From positions 1-7,065 of the forward strand of contig CAAEUM010000329.1 of NCBI GenBank assembly GCA_900759225.1: 7,065 nucleotides of DNA. Direction: 5' to 3'. The stretch is from Lachnospiraceae bacterium. GTDB lineage: Bacteria; Bacillota; Clostridia; Lachnospirales; Lachnospiraceae. The notes under the pieces were generated by a model. The model was not told the origin of the DNA. It saw only the letters and a program-made list of their open reading frames with translations, and made no database searches. This document shows positions 1 through 7,065 of this stretch, piece by piece (position 1 is the first letter of the stretch; every line of letters starts with the position of its first letter). The position numbers and the translations under genes were made by a program.

Positions 1-1
1 C

Positions 2-835
2 ATGCATTTAAAGAAAAACAAACCAAAGGGTATTGCAATTAACGGGATTCCGATCCGAAGGGCCAGCGAACTGTTCGGCGTTGCAAATGTGGTCTTTTTT
101 TCACCTGAGGATTTGAATATTATCAAAAATGGGCCTTCTGAGCGCAGGCGGTTCATTGACATGGAGCTGTGCCAGCTGGATAACCTGTATGTCCATTCCC
201 TGGTGCAGTATAACCGGGCCCTTCTGCAGAGAAATAAGCTTTTAAAGGAGCTTTCCTTCCATCCGGAATATGAAGGCACTCTGGATGTGTGGGATTTGCA
301 GCTGGCAGGCTATGGAAAAGAAGTGATCAAAGCAAGAGAGCGCTTTATCTGTCAGCTGAATGTTATTATAAAGGAGCTTCACAGTACCCTGTCAGGACAG
401 AGGGAAGAAATTTCCATTGTTTATGAACCGGATGAGGAGGCGGGGAATTTAGAAGCTGCCCTGGCTAAAAGCAGGCTTCAGGATATACGGCAGAAAACTA
501 CCTTATGCGGCCCCCACAGAGATGACATCCGTTTTATGGTAAATGGAATCGATATCCGCAGGTTTGGTTCCCAGGGACAGCAGCGAACAGCTGCTTTGTC
601 TTTAAAGCTTTCAGAGCTGGAATTGGTGAAGCAGGTAAGCCGCGATAACCCGATTCTCCTTTTAGATGATGTGCTTTCAGAGCTGGATTCTAACCGGCAG
701 AATCAGCTTCTGGGAGCAATTAAGAATATACAGACGGTGATCACCTGTACAGGATTGGATGATTTTGTAAATAACAGGTTTCACATTGATAAGATATTCA
801 GAGTGCGGGAAGGCACAGTTGCAAGTGAAAACTAA
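2..835 (+). CDS. recF: RecF, DNA replication and repair protein, 5'-truncated by window edge
   Basis: RecF is a cytoplasmic SMC/ABC-type ATPase that binds single/double-strand DNA junctions and, with RecO and RecR, helps load RecA at gaps. The 277 visible residues are the middle and C-terminal part. Seen in order (fragment numbering): SPEDL at 34-38, GPSERRRF at 44-51, GPHRDD at 170-175, the ABC signature SQGQQR at 190-195, Walker B ILLLDD at 218-223 and the D-loop SELD at 226-229. RecF proteins are usually about 360-370 residues, so some 85-90 N-terminal residues, including the Walker A loop, lie left of the window. The ATG at position 2 is therefore an internal methionine, not the start. 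The frame is intact to the TAA at 833-835. The gene precedes gyrB, as in many Firmicutes origin regions (dnaA-dnaN-recF-gyrB-gyrA). Identity is certain; only the 5' end is missing. Confidence 0.97.
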   Translation: MHLKKNKPKGIAINGIPIRRASELFGVANVVFFSPEDLNIIKNGPSERRRFIDMELCQLDNLYVHSLVQYNRALLQRNKLLKELSFHPEYEGTLDVWDLQLAGYGKEVIKARERFICQLNVIIKELHSTLSGQREEISIVYEPDEEAGNLEAALAKSRLQDIRQKTTLCGPHRDDIRFMVNGIDIRRFGSQGQQRTAALSLKLSELELVKQVSRDNPILLLDDVLSELDSNRQNQLLGAIKNIQTVITCTGLDDFVNNRFHIDKIFRVREGTVASEN

Positions 836-849
836 GACAACCTTATAAA
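819..849 (+). promoter_or_regulatory. weak candidate promoter for gyrB-gyrA
   Basis: TTGCAA (819-824, 4 of 6 to the -35 consensus) and TATAAA (844-849, 5 of 6 to the -10 consensus) are separated by 19 bases, longer than the ideal 17. A transcript from here would start near 856, just at the small hairpin, and would carry the whole GC-rich element in a leader of about 215 bases. The motifs are short and AT-rich enough to arise by chance. Transcription by read-through from recF is an equally good explanation. Confidence 0.22.
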
Positions 850-855
850 ATGAAC

Positions 856-875
856 ATGCCGCCTGACGTCGGCAT
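856..875. other. small hairpin just downstream of recF
   Basis: ATGCCG (856-861) and CGGCAT (870-875) form a perfect 6-bp stem with an 8-base loop that contains the palindrome GACGTC. On the + strand it is followed by a mixed A-rich sequence, not a T run, so it is not a standard recF terminator. On the - strand it is followed by GTTCATTTTAT, a weakly T-rich tail, so it could mark the 3' end of something read leftward. It lies 10 bp from the left inverted repeat of the neighbouring GC-rich element and may belong to the same unit. Confidence 0.5.
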
Positions 876-885
876 TACCAAATAA

Positions 886-1045
886 TAAAAGTCGATTGCT
901 CCGCGCCTCTGGCGCTCCCGCGATCGCCGCCTGCATTCGCAATCCGCACTGCCGTGCTGCTTGCTCATACAGGCTAGCCCGTCTGATATCCGTAAAATCG
1001 CTCATGCAAGCATGGCTCATTTACGGCTGCCATCCGGGACTTTTA
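886..1045. repeat. GC-rich structured element with 8-bp terminal inverted repeats
   Basis: This 160-bp block fills most of the recF-gyrB gap. Its ends are perfect inverted repeats, TAAAAGTC (886-893) and GACTTTTA (1038-1045). Inside, it is about 61% G+C (86 of 140 bases over 901-1040), clearly richer than the flanking genes. It contains a hairpin GCGCC/GGCGC (903-907/911-915, loop TCT), the palindrome GCGATCGC (920-927), an imperfect hairpin 939-964 (GCAA/TTGC outer, GCAC/GTGC inner, loop TGCC), the palindrome GGCTAGCC (972-979), and a two-part hairpin 990-1026 (CCGTAAA/TTTACGG outer, CATG/CATG inner). A frame of 62 codons is open on the - strand across it (1020 to 832), but it has a poor ribosome binding site and no recognisable domain. 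Possibilities are a non-autonomous mobile or REP-like dispersed repeat, or a branched structured RNA in the gyrB leader. The inverted repeats and hairpins are seen; the role is inference. Confidence 0.6.
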
Positions 1046-1053
1046 CAGTAAAG

Positions 1054-1059
1054 AAAGGA
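1054..1059 (+). promoter_or_regulatory. gyrB ribosome binding site
   Basis: AAAGGA lies 12 bases before the gyrB ATG, a somewhat long spacing. An ATG at 1059-1061 overlaps it but is out of the gyrB frame. The site begins only 9 bases after the right inverted repeat of the GC-rich element, so folding of that element could affect its accessibility. Confidence 0.65.
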
Positions 1060-1068
1060 TGATTATAG

Positions 1069-2983
<1,915 letters not shown>

Positions 2984-2985
<2 letters not shown>

Positions 2986-2990
2986 AGGAG
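2984..2990 (+). promoter_or_regulatory. gyrA ribosome binding site overlapping the gyrB stop
   Basis: AAAGGAG lies 7 bases before the gyrA ATG, and its first two bases are the last two of the gyrB TAA. This packing supports a single gyrB-gyrA transcript and translational coupling, which would keep the two subunits in equal amounts. Confidence 0.9.
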
Positions 2991-2997
2991 ATAAAAT

Positions 2998-5541
2998 ATG
3001 GAACCAAATGTATTTGACAAGGTTCATGACGTAGACCTTAAAAAGACCATGGAGCAGTCTTATATAGACTATGCCATGAGTGTAATCAGCGCCAGGGCAC
3101 TGCCGGATGTAAGGGACGGTTTAAAGCCGGTTCAGAGACGTGTCCTTTATTCTATGATCGAGCTGAACAATGGCCCTGATAAGCCTCACCGTAAATGTGC
3201 CCGTATCGTAGGTGATACCATGGGTAAATATCATCCTCATGGAGACAGCTCTATTTATGGGGCTCTGGTAAATATGGCCCAGGACTGGTCAACCAGGTAC
3301 CCGCTGGTTGACGGCCATGGAAACTTTGGTTCTGTGGACGGCGACGGTGCTGCTGCCATGCGTTATACGGAAGCACGCTTAAGCCGTATTTCCATGGAAA
3401 TGCTGGCAGATATCAATAAAGATACGGTTACCTTTGTTCCAAACTTTGATGAGACAGAGCGGGAGCCCTTAGTGCTTCCTTCAAGATTTCCAAATCTGCT
3501 TGTAAACGGGGCTTCCGGTATCGCAGTTGGAATGGCGACGAATATCCCTCCCCATAATCTGCGTGAAGTTGTTGGAGCAGTTGTAAGGATGATTGATAAC
3601 CGGGTTCTGGAAGACAGGGAAACCTCCATGGAAGAGCTGATGGAGATTGTAAAGGGCCCGGATTTCCCCACAGGAGCAACTATTTTAGGACGAAGGGGTA
3701 TTGAGGAGGCTTACCGCACAGGACGCGCGAAAATCAAGGTGCGGGCTGTGACAAATATTGAAACCATGCCAAACGGAAAGTCACGCATTATTGTGTCGGA
3801 GCTTCCCTATATGGTAAACAAGGCCCGTTTAATCGAAAAGATTGCAGACCTTGTAAAGGATAAAAAGATTGACGGTATTACCTATATCGGTGATGAATCA
3901 AACCGTGAGGGTATGCGCATTAATATTGAACTTCGCCGGGATGTCAATGCCAACGTGGTTTTAAACCAGCTGTTAAAGCATACGCAGCTGCAGGATACCT
4001 TCGGCGTGATCATGCTGGCGCTGGTTGATAATCAGCCAAAGGTATTAAACCTCCATGAGATGCTGAAATATTATGTAAAGCATCAGGAGGATGTAGTAAG
4101 AAGAAGGACTCAGTATGACTTAAATAAGGCAGAGGAGCGTGCCCATATATTAAAAGGACTGCTGATTGCTCTTGACCATATTGATGAGGTAATCCGCATT
4201 ATCCGCGGTGCAGCCAATGTGGCAGATGCAAAGAACCAGTTGATGGAGCGCTTTGAGCTTTCAGATGCCCAGTCTCAGGCTATTGTAGATATGCGTCTGC
4301 GCGCTCTTACAGGTTTGGAGCGGGAGAAGCTGGAAAATGAGTACAGGGAGCTTCAGAAAAAGATTGAGGAGTTAAAGGCAATCCTGGCAGATGAGAAAAA
4401 GCTTTTGACTGTGATCAAAGAAGAAATTACAGTGATCGCAGAAAAGTATGGTGATGACAGAAGGACAGCCATTGGCTATGATGATGACGTGTCCATGGAG
4501 GATTTGATCCCGGATGAGGATACGGTTATTGCCATGACTCATTTAGGCTATATCAAGCGCATGGAAATTGATAATTTCAGAAGCCAGAATCGCGGCGGCA
4601 AGGGCATTAAGGGAATGCAGACCATTGAGGAGGATTATATTGAGGACCTTCTAATGACTACAAACCATCACTATATGATGTTCTTTACCAATACAGGACG
4701 TGTATACAGGCTGAAGGCTTATGAGATTCCGGAAGCAGGACGCACTGCAAGAGGAACTGCCATTGTGAACCTTCTCCAGCTGATGCCGGAGGAAAAAATC
4801 ACGGCTATTATCCCTATGCGTGAATATAATGACGATAAATTCCTGTTTATGGCAACCAAAAACGGCATGGTTAAGAAAACGCCTATGGTTGAATATGAGA
4901 ATGTGCGCAAGAACGGCCTCCAGGCTATTGTGCTGAAGGATGGAGATGAGCTCATTGAGGTAAAGGCAACAGATAATACCCAGGATATTTTCCTCGTAAC
5001 GAAGAAGGGAATGTGCATCCGTTTTAAGGAAGAGGATGTAAGAGTAACAGGACGTGTTTCAATGGGTGTGATCGGTATGCGCTTTGATGAGGATGATGAA
5101 ATCATTGGAATGCAGATGGACAGCCAGGGAGAACATCTTCTGGTGGTATCAGAAAACGGAATGGGCAAGCGGACGCTGATCAGTGAGTTTACAGCACAGC
5201 GCAGAGGCGGAAAGGGTGTACTCTGCTATAAGGTAACGGATAAGACAGGCCAGCTGGTAGGTGCAAAGCTTGTAGATGACGGACGTGAGATCATGCTTAT
5301 TACAACAGAGGGTATTATTATCCGCATGTCTGTGGATGATATTTCCATTATTGGAAGAAATACCTCCGGTGTGAAGCTTATGAGCATTGACCAGGATTCT
5401 GATATTAAGGTGGCAAGTATTGCCAAGGTGCGCGAAAGCGTGACAAAGGAAAGCAATGTATTTGACGAGGAATATTATGAGGAGGATTCCGAGGAGGCAG
5501 AGCCAGAGGCTGTGGCTGATCTGACGGATGAAACCATTTGA
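2998..5541 (+). CDS. gyrA: DNA gyrase subunit A
   Basis: This is the DNA breakage-reunion subunit of gyrase; 847 residues, full length. The winged-helix core holds the catalytic tyrosine Y123 in [11 protein letters not shown], preceded by R122. The quinolone-determining region has S84 (E. coli S83) but G88 where E. coli has D87 and many Gram-positives have E. A coiled-coil and dimer-gate region covers about 360-490. The C-terminal DNA-wrapping pinwheel follows from about 505 to 812, with six blade repeats. The first blade carries a GyrA-box-like QNRGGKG (530-536) and the fifth an exact QRRGGKG (734-740). Other blades show GRTARGT (581), GRVSMGV (685) and GRNTSGV (786). The last 27 residues are strongly acidic (13 D/E, no K/R). 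Gyrase rather than topoisomerase IV is supported by the GyrA boxes and by the 12-bp link to gyrB. Confidence 0.98.
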   Translation: MEPNVFDKVHDVDLKKTMEQSYIDYAMSVISARALPDVRDGLKPVQRRVLYSMIELNNGPDKPHRKCARIVGDTMGKYHPHGDSSIYGALVNMAQDWSTRYPLVDGHGNFGSVDGDGAAAMRYTEARLSRISMEMLADINKDTVTFVPNFDETEREPLVLPSRFPNLLVNGASGIAVGMATNIPPHNLREVVGAVVRMIDNRVLEDRETSMEELMEIVKGPDFPTGATILGRRGIEEAYRTGRAKIKVRAVTNIETMPNGKSRIIVSELPYMVNKARLIEKIADLVKDKKIDGITYIGDESNREGMRINIELRRDVNANVVLNQLLKHTQLQDTFGVIMLALVDNQPKVLNLHEMLKYYVKHQEDVVRRRTQYDLNKAEERAHILKGLLIALDHIDEVIRIIRGAANVADAKNQLMERFELSDAQSQAIVDMRLRALTGLEREKLENEYRELQKKIEELKAILADEKKLLTVIKEEITVIAEKYGDDRRTAIGYDDDVSMEDLIPDEDTVIAMTHLGYIKRMEIDNFRSQNRGGKGIKGMQTIEEDYIEDLLMTTNHHYMMFFTNTGRVYRLKAYEIPEAGRTARGTAIVNLLQLMPEEKITAIIPMREYNDDKFLFMATKNGMVKKTPMVEYENVRKNGLQAIVLKDGDELIEVKATDNTQDIFLVTKKGMCIRFKEEDVRVTGRVSMGVIGMRFDEDDEIIGMQMDSQGEHLLVVSENGMGKRTLISEFTAQRRGGKGVLCYKVTDKTGQLVGAKLVDDGREIMLITTEGIIIRMSVDDISIIGRNTSGVKLMSIDQDSDIKVASIAKVRESVTKESNVFDEEYYEEDSEEAEPEAVADLTDETI

Positions 5542-5555
5542 TTTACGTAACTCTT

Positions 5556-5577
5556 AGCCATGTAAAGATGCATGGCT
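5556..5577 (+). other. first hairpin after gyrA
   Basis: AGCCATG (5556-5562) and CATGGCT (5571-5577) form a perfect 7-bp stem with an 8-base loop, extendable by a T-G wobble and one T-A pair. It is not followed by a T run, so it is not a terminator on its own. It starts 14 bases after the gyrA stop and could protect the 3' end of the gyrase mRNA or help the terminator-like stem behind it. Confidence 0.5.
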
Positions 5578-5596
5578 GAACAGCGATAGCTTATAT

Positions 5597-5632
5597 AAAG
5601 GGCTGCCTTACTGCCTTAGAGGCAGCCCTTTT
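5597..5632 (+). terminator. probable intrinsic terminator or attenuator after gyrA
   Basis: AAAGGGCTGCC (5597-5607) pairs perfectly with GGCAGCCCTTT (5621-5631), an 11-bp stem extendable by two pairs, with a loop of 9-13 bases. Only four T residues (5629-5632) follow the GC-rich part, and three of them can pair with the leading A residues, so the U tract is short. It ends the gyrB-gyrA transcript at least in part. The next ribosome binding site is only 27 bases further, so some read-through into the fumarase genes is plausible. Confidence 0.75.
5603..5618 (+). repeat. tandem octamer CTGCCTTA x2 inside the terminator stem-loop
   Basis: CTGCCTTA occurs twice without a gap (5603-5610 and 5611-5618). 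The first copy supplies half of the main stem; the second lies in the loop. The second CTGCC (5611-5615) can pair with the same GGCAG (5621-5625) in a smaller 5-bp hairpin, or with another GGCAG at 5645-5649. The duplication therefore offers alternative folds; it may also simply be a slippage product. Confidence 0.6.
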
Positions 5633-5641
5633 GAAATGAAA

Positions 5642-5665
5642 GCGGGCAGATGTGCCGGCAAGGAG
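5642..5665 (+). promoter_or_regulatory. hairpin abutting the fumarase alpha ribosome binding site
   Basis: AAGGAG at 5660-5665 is a strong ribosome binding site 7 bases before the GTG at 5673, and it decides the start of the fumarase alpha gene. Directly before it, 5642-5659 can fold as GC/GC plus GGCA/TGCC with one mismatch and a GATG loop, ending at the base before the ribosome binding site. A competing start GTG at 5652 falls in this hairpin loop and has no ribosome binding site of its own. Confidence 0.7.
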
Positions 5666-5672
5666 AAAAAAC

Positions 5673-6515
5673 GTGAGAGAAATAAGGATAGAAGAGGTTA
5701 CAGAAGCAGTTAAATCCATGTGTATTGAAGCAAACTATGAGCTTTCACAGGATATGAAGAAAGTATTTTGCCAGGCTGTAGAGAGGGAAAAATCTCCTCT
5801 TGGCAAAAAGGTATTAGGACAGTTGGAGGAAAACCTGAGGATCGCTTCTGAGGATCAAATCCCGATCTGTCAGGATACGGGAATGGCTGTTGTTTTTATA
5901 AAAGTAGGGCAGGAGGTTCATTTTACAGGGGGAAGCCTGGAAGCTGCGATCCATGAGGGAGTGCGTCAGGGATATAAAGAGGGATATTTAAGAAAATCGG
6001 TTGTGGGAGACCCTATTGAGAGAATTAATACAAAGGATAATACTCCGGCTGTGATCCATTACGAGATTACAGAGGGGGATAGGGTTGAGATCACAGTTGC
6101 CCCTAAGGGCTTTGGAAGTGAAAATATGAGCCGTATTTTCATGTTAAAGCCTGCAGATGGATTAGATGGCGTAAAGGAAGCAATTCTTACGGCTGTAAGA
6201 GATGCTGGGCCAAATGCCTGTCCTCCTATGGTTGTGGGAGTAGGAATTGGCGGTACCTTTGAGAAGGCAGCTCAGATGGCAAAGCATGCGCTTACAAGAA
6301 CTATTGGTACAAAACCGGAAATTCCATGGGTGCAGAAGCTTGAAGATGAGATGCTTACAAAGATCAATAAGCTTGGGATTGGGCCGGGAGGCCTTGGGGG
6401 AAGCGTAACAGCATTAGCTGTCCATGCAGAAACTTATCCGACCCATATTGCTGGGCTTCCGGTGGCTGTTAATATCTGCTGCCATGTAAACCGTCATGCC
6501 CACAGGGTACTGTAA
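5673..6515 (+). CDS. fumA: Fumarate hydratase (class I, [4Fe-4S]) alpha subunit
   Basis: This is the N-terminal-type subunit of the two-subunit, iron-sulfur class I fumarase, which interconverts fumarate and L-malate in the cytoplasm; in anaerobes it serves a partial TCA or succinate branch. It has 280 residues, the usual alpha length. Probable cluster cysteines are C66 in PICQDTG, C183 in NACPP and C270 in ICCHVNRH. Other family motifs are DPIERINTKDNTPAVIH (113-129), GSENMSR (148-154) and GVGIGGTFEKAA (189-200). The start is GTG at 5673, with AAGGAG 7 bases upstream; a GTG 21 bases earlier in frame would add seven poorly conserved residues without a ribosome binding site. The beta gene follows 23 bases after the stop. 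L-tartrate dehydratase TtdA belongs to the same family and cannot be excluded from sequence alone, but fumarase is much more likely here. Confidence 0.93.
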   Translation: MREIRIEEVTEAVKSMCIEANYELSQDMKKVFCQAVEREKSPLGKKVLGQLEENLRIASEDQIPICQDTGMAVVFIKVGQEVHFTGGSLEAAIHEGVRQGYKEGYLRKSVVGDPIERINTKDNTPAVIHYEITEGDRVEITVAPKGFGSENMSRIFMLKPADGLDGVKEAILTAVRDAGPNACPPMVVGVGIGGTFEKAAQMAKHALTRTIGTKPEIPWVQKLEDEMLTKINKLGIGPGGLGGSVTALAVHAETYPTHIAGLPVAVNICCHVNRHAHRVL

Positions 6516-6526
6516 ATGATTTCATA

Positions 6527-6532
6527 GAGGAG
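6527..6532 (+). promoter_or_regulatory. fumarase beta ribosome binding site
   Basis: GAGGAG lies 6 bases before the ATG at 6539 but only 3 before an in-frame GTG at 6536. The spacing favours the ATG as the start. Confidence 0.75.
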
Positions 6533-6538
6533 AATGTG

Positions 6539-7065
6539 ATGGATAAGTATTTAACTGTACCGATGACAAAAAAAGAGGCTGCCGGGCTTCGGGCCGGTGA
6601 TTATGTTTATCTTTCAGGAACGATCTATACAGCCAGGGATGCTGCACATAAACGGATGGATGAAGCTCTGGACAGAGGAGAGGAGCTTCCATTTGATATA
6701 AATGGAAATGTTATTTATTATATGGGCCCATCCCCTGCCAGAGAGGGAAGGCCTATTGGTTCTGCAGGTCCCACAACAGCCAGCCGTATGGATAAGTATA
6801 CGCCAAGGCTTCTTGATCTTGGTTTGGGAGCTATGATCGGAAAGGGAAAGAGAAGCCAGGCTGTTTTAGATGGGATCGTAAAAAATGGCTCAGTTTACTT
6901 TGCGGCCGTAGGGGGAGCAGGAGCTATCCTTTCAAAATGTATTTTGAAATCGGAAGTTGTCGCTTATGAGGATTTAGGAACAGAAGCAATACGCAGGCTG
7001 ACAGTAAAAGATTTTCCTGTAATTGTGGTAGCAGATACAACAGGCAATAACCTGTATGAAAGTGC
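6539..7065 (+). CDS. fumB: Fumarate hydratase (class I) beta subunit, 3'-truncated by window edge
   Basis: The reading frame from ATG 6539 stays open to the window end, giving 175 residues plus two bases of the next codon. This is the partner of the upstream alpha subunit: together they correspond to the single-chain class I fumarases such as E. coli FumA. Seen in order: SGTIYTARDAAHKRM (26-40), GPSPA (63-67), GSAGPTTASRMD (74-85), IGKG (100-103) and AAVGGAGA (122-129). In the class I structures the TARD and GPTT..R motifs line the substrate pocket. Beta subunits are usually about 180-190 residues and the visible sequence ends in the family-typical GN.LY region, so only a few residues should be missing. 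The 23-bp gap and co-orientation imply an operon with the alpha gene. As with alpha, TtdB (tartrate dehydratase beta) is the alternative. Confidence 0.92.
   Translation, partial: MDKYLTVPMTKKEAAGLRAGDYVYLSGTIYTARDAAHKRMDEALDRGEELPFDINGNVIYYMGPSPAREGRPIGSAGPTTASRMDKYTPRLLDLGLGAMIGKGKRSQAVLDGIVKNGSVYFAAVGGAGAILSKCILKSEVVAYEDLGTEAIRRLTVKDFPVIVVADTTGNNLYES

Noticed and set aside
961..989. TTGCTC-17-TGATAT as a promoter inside the GC-rich element
   Set aside because: The spacing is right, but the -10 matches only three of six bases and the region is otherwise GC-rich hairpins.
832..1020. 62-residue reverse-strand protein gene in the recF-gyrB gap
   Set aside because: It has no recognisable domain and only a weak GGATGG-like ribosome binding site, its Arg/Ala-rich composition is explained by GC-rich sequence, and it coincides with a structured repeat-like element. 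Kept only as a finding, not as a CDS.
1010..1025. Shared words GCATGGCT and ATTTACG between the recF-gyrB element and the gyrA-fumarase gap (5541-5577)
   Set aside because: Their order and spacing differ between the two places, and 7-8 base matches between two gaps can occur by chance; not enough to call a second copy of the element.
1042..1068. TTTACA / TTATAG as a gyrB promoter
   Set aside because: The spacer is only 15 bases, and the transcript would start inside the gyrB coding region, without the ribosome binding site.
4719..5168. 149-residue reverse-strand open frame opposite gyrA (and similar frames opposite gyrB)
   Set aside because: These are antisense shadows of strongly conserved gyrase coding sequence, Ser/Ile-rich, without domains of their own.

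Overview
The window reads as one co-directional stretch (+ strand) of a low-to-mid GC Gram-positive chromosome close to the replication origin. Gene order (recF, gyrB, gyrA), the short Gram-positive type of GyrB (637 residues), strong AGGAG-type ribosome binding sites and the wording of the GyrA/GyrB and fumarase sequences suggest class Clostridia, most probably Lachnospiraceae (the Clostridium XIVa / Enterocloster-Lachnoclostridium neighbourhood). This placement is inference from sequence style; no search was run.

Layout: (1) 2-835, the 3' three-quarters of recF, cut by the left window edge. (2) 836-1071, a 236-bp gap with no convincing protein gene. It holds a small hairpin and then a compact GC-rich block (about 61% G+C over 901-1040) bounded by perfect 8-bp inverted repeats (886-893 / 1038-1045) and filled with internal hairpins. 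This is the least explained part of the window. (3) 1072-2985 gyrB and 2998-5541 gyrA, separated by 12 bp, with the gyrA ribosome binding site overlapping the gyrB stop codon: a gyrase operon. (4) 5542-5672, three successive hairpins, the middle one a terminator-like stem with only a short T run. (5) 5673-6515 fumarate hydratase alpha subunit, and 6539-7065 the nearly complete beta subunit, cut by the right edge.

Functionally, recF (gap repair and RecA loading) and gyrase (negative supercoiling) form the usual origin-proximal DNA-maintenance group. The two fumarase genes encode the two halves of an oxygen-sensitive [4Fe-4S] class I fumarase, fitting an anaerobe. The housekeeping genes look intact and ordinary. 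The points worth a second look are the recF-gyrB element, the glycine at a quinolone-determining position of GyrA, and the hairpin series separating gyrA from the fumarase genes without obvious room for a separate promoter.
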